Source: Burkholderiales bacterium
GTDB taxonomy: Bacteria > Pseudomonadota > Gammaproteobacteria > Burkholderiales > Usitatibacteraceae
Assembly: GCA_025359985.1 (NCBI GenBank)
Contig: JANYDB010000096.1
Location: forward strand, 1-35,448
Reading direction: 5' to 3'
DNA: 35,448 bases
In this document: positions 33,887 to 35,448 of the stretch, piece after piece
How positions within the stretch are numbered: position 1 is the stretch's first letter
How the letters are laid out: each line of letters opens with the position of its first letter
Program-made: the position numbers and the translations under genes
The notes under the pieces: model-generated
The model's database searches: none
Told to the model about the DNA's origin: nothing
The model's input: the letters and a program-made list of their open reading frames with translations, nothing else

Positions 33887-34458
33887 GATGGTGTTCCAGA
33901 ACGCGATGCCGTAGGCGGGGATTGCTCCACATGCAGCGCTGAAAAGGCCATCAGCCGTGCTCTGAATATTTGTGCGGCGTCATCCAGCGCTGTATCAGTA
34001 ATCGTGTGCGCGCCATGCAGCGGCAATGGGGGCTCCCACTGCATGCCGCAAAAGCGGGCGGTTTCCTTTAGTGGTGCTGCAAAACTTTCAAACGGCTGCT
34101 CATGCATGCCGGTCGCACGATAGTCTGCCTCATCGCCGCCAGTTGTCGGCACCCAGAGGCAGTGCTTATCACGCAGCGCAACCCCGCCTGGCCCATAAGC
34201 CCAACCATACGCAAACACTTTATCTAGCCAGTGCTTGAGCAGACCCGGTGTGCTGTACCAGTAAACCGGGTGTAGCCACACGACTAATTTTGCCTTTGTG
34301 AGGGCGGCCTGCTCGGCAGCAATATCGATATCGAAATCCGGATAGCGGTCATACAGTGAGTGCATCACCAGGCCCGGTAGATCGCGAACCGCGTCAGCCA
34401 AACGGCGTGATGCGCGCGAGTGTTTGGGATAGGGATGAGCGTAGATGACGAGAATCAT
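33883..34458 (-). CDS. kefF: KefF-like NAD(P)H oxidoreductase, ancillary subunit of KefC
   Basis: 191 residues, flavodoxin-like quinone reductase fold. Start [53 protein letters not shown], then [34 protein letters not shown], the conserved flavin-site block of KefF/KefG and MdaB. Next to kefC with a four-base overlap, this is the ancillary protein needed for full KefC activity, which also reduces quinones and other electrophiles. Family length (about 175-190) fits; the last 20 residues ([12 protein letters not shown] end) are a non-conserved tail. The ribosome site is weak. It is the first gene of the kefF-kefC-NYN minus-strand group. Confidence 0.88.
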   Translation of the reverse strand: MILVIYAHPYPKHSRASRRLADAVRDLPGLVMHSLYDRYPDFDIDIAAEQAALTKAKLVVWLHPVYWYSTPGLLKHWLDKVFAYGWAYGPGGVALRDKHCLWVPTTGGDEADYRATGMHEQPFESFAAPLKETARFCGMQWEPPLPLHGAHTITDTALDDAAQIFRARLMAFSALHVEQSPPTASRSGTPS

Positions 34459-34650
34459 GGGGCGGTGTAGGGTCGTGAGGTGTGGCGGAGGTCAGGCAGC
34501 AGTTGGTCATGGAAAAATGCGAAAGCGGGCTGGGTATCTGCTCCTCACCTTCTAAGCTTAGTCCAGTAAATCTATCACATTGTACTCAGCGAAACTTGGG
34601 CAACTGGGCATCCTACGCAATGGAGGCGCCAAAAATTTTGTGTTCATTAA
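34459..34650. other. short gap between kefF and the haemagglutinin relic
   Basis: No gene or clear signal. The promoter for kefF must lie here. The abrupt change from non-coding to haemagglutinin-like sequence at about 34650 marks a likely recombination or deletion junction. Confidence 0.35.
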
Positions 34651-35448
34651 ATTTCGCCAGCCATTGCCGCCCCGGTGGTGAGCAGCTTGACCGACAAGCT
34701 GCTCGGCGAGACCATCGAAGGCGGCAGCGGCGCGCGGCGCAGCACCGGCTTCACTGATGATGTTGGCAGCACCGCCACCAACATCATCAGTCGCACTTTA
34801 AACGGCATCGTCATCCAAGCCATCGTCACCCAATTCACCGCGGGCAAACTCAACTACGCCAATATCGTCACCGACGCCTTCGGCAACGAACTCGGCAACG
34901 AGATTGGCCGCAGCACCTACTCAAGCCTGACAGCCAACCAGTAAGAAGGCCAGTTAGCCAGTGCTGAGCAAGCAGCCGCCCAACCCAAAGTCACTGAACG
35001 TCAGCGGCAACAAGCGATGGCCGCTTACCGTATGAACGAGAGCAATGGCTCAAGCACCAGCAAAGGTGCGGCTTTCCAGGCATCTATCGCCGCACAGGAT
35101 CGAGAAATGTAGGCGTTATGAGGTCACACAACGCCTCCAGCAATTCGCCAACCAGAATCGCATGGGCAAAGTCAGTTGGCGCATTCTGGATGCCCCCGTT
35201 GTCCCATCTACGGACAATGAAAGCGGACTCAACATCAACATCACCACTCGTAGCAATGCAAGCAAAGAACTCCTGCAGATACAAAGCTTGCAACAGATCA
35301 TTGATGGCGTCGGGCAAAGCGACTCGATGATGGGCGACTACCTGAACAATATCGGCCGATTCAACGCCACCTATGGACTCGGCTATGACATTCGCACACC
35401 GGGTGCAGCCGCATTGACGACATTCGCTCCGTCAACCGCAGAAACCGT
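34651..35448 (+). pseudogene. decayed 3' fragment of a filamentous-haemagglutinin/CdiA-type gene (runs off window)
   Basis: Coding signal starts abruptly at about 34651, right after a TAA, with no start or ribosome site. The first part reads VVSSLTDKLLGETIEGG, IISRTLNGIVIQAIVTQFTAGKLNYANIVTDAFGNELGNEIG, the 'DAFGNxLGnxI' ending of the large repeat region in haemagglutinin/CdiA-like two-partner-secretion proteins. It is cut by TAA at 34942-34944, remains open in the same frame to TAG at 35110-35112, and then the coding pattern shifts frame by one base near 35108 and stays open to the window end (QRLQQFANQNRMGKVSWRI... SDSMMGDYLNNIGRFNATYG). The latter may begin a peptidase/toxin module; I do not recognise it. 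A truncated relic, its 5' part missing. Confidence 0.6.

Noticed and set aside
1-35448. CRISPR array, phage or integrative element
   Set aside because: No regularly spaced repeats, integrase, transposase, tRNA attachment site or phage structural genes are visible. The only tandem array is the four-unit 15-bp repeat at 1881-1940.

Overview
The window reads as chromosomal DNA of a proteobacterium, most likely a betaproteobacterium. The grounds are the family mix (cyclic beta-glucan synthase, CbpA/CbpM, OmpA and DUF4398 lipoproteins, DUF2252, DUF3309, two Crp/Fnr-type regulators), moderate GC content and short intergenic spaces. I cannot name a genus. I see no rRNA, tRNA, CRISPR array, transposase, integrase or phage structural gene.

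Layout. 1-600: end of a stress-protein-like gene, csbD, and a tiny membrane-protein ORF overlapping csbD. 695-1783: an Acg-type nitroreductase homologue. 1873-6405: an ABC exporter operon whose HlyD-type adaptor is broken by a one-base deletion and two amber codons, then intact permease and ATPase genes, then a ferritin-like gene with two amber codons. 6578-8581: a lipoprotein and the cbpA-cbpM chaperone pair. 8877-10489: a VIT-family transporter converging on trxC and a small secreted protein. 10831-13165 (minus strand): uspA, an eRF1-like protein, a DksA-type zinc-finger protein and an Fnr-like regulator. 13268-16778 (minus): OmpA lipoprotein, DUF4398 lipoprotein, an amber-interrupted PRC-barrel gene and DUF2252. 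16872-21078: short MgtC, a second Crp-type regulator, a beta/gamma-crystallin/glycine-zipper protein, an FMN reductase, Dps and DUF3309. 21198-30266 (minus): a 3022-residue cyclic beta-1,2-glucan synthase. 30607-34458: BON lipoprotein, NYN/LOTUS protein and the kefF-kefC pair. 34651-end: a decayed 3' piece of a filamentous-haemagglutinin-type gene.

Most products fit one theme: surviving envelope, osmotic, oxidative and starvation stress (CsbD, Dps, UspA, CbpA, TrxC, BON, OmpA, cyclic glucans, KefFC, VIT).

The most interesting signal is non-coding. A directional 16-bp inverted-repeat element, about TGTGCG-N4-CGTACA followed by GACCG on the gene-proximal side, occurs about 107-200 bp before the starts of five envelope or stress genes (DUF4398, PRC-barrel, crystallin/glycine-zipper, DUF3309, BON). 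A symmetric sixth copy lies beside the crystallin site. The TGT...ACA, 16-bp geometry is that of a Crp-family operator, and a Crp-family gene with an atypical recognition helix sits inside the cluster. I read this as a candidate undescribed stress regulon.

The second unusual signal is five in-frame internal TAG codons in three otherwise well-preserved genes, most at positions where glutamine is plausible, although TAG also ends 12 of the 33 genes whose ends I checked.
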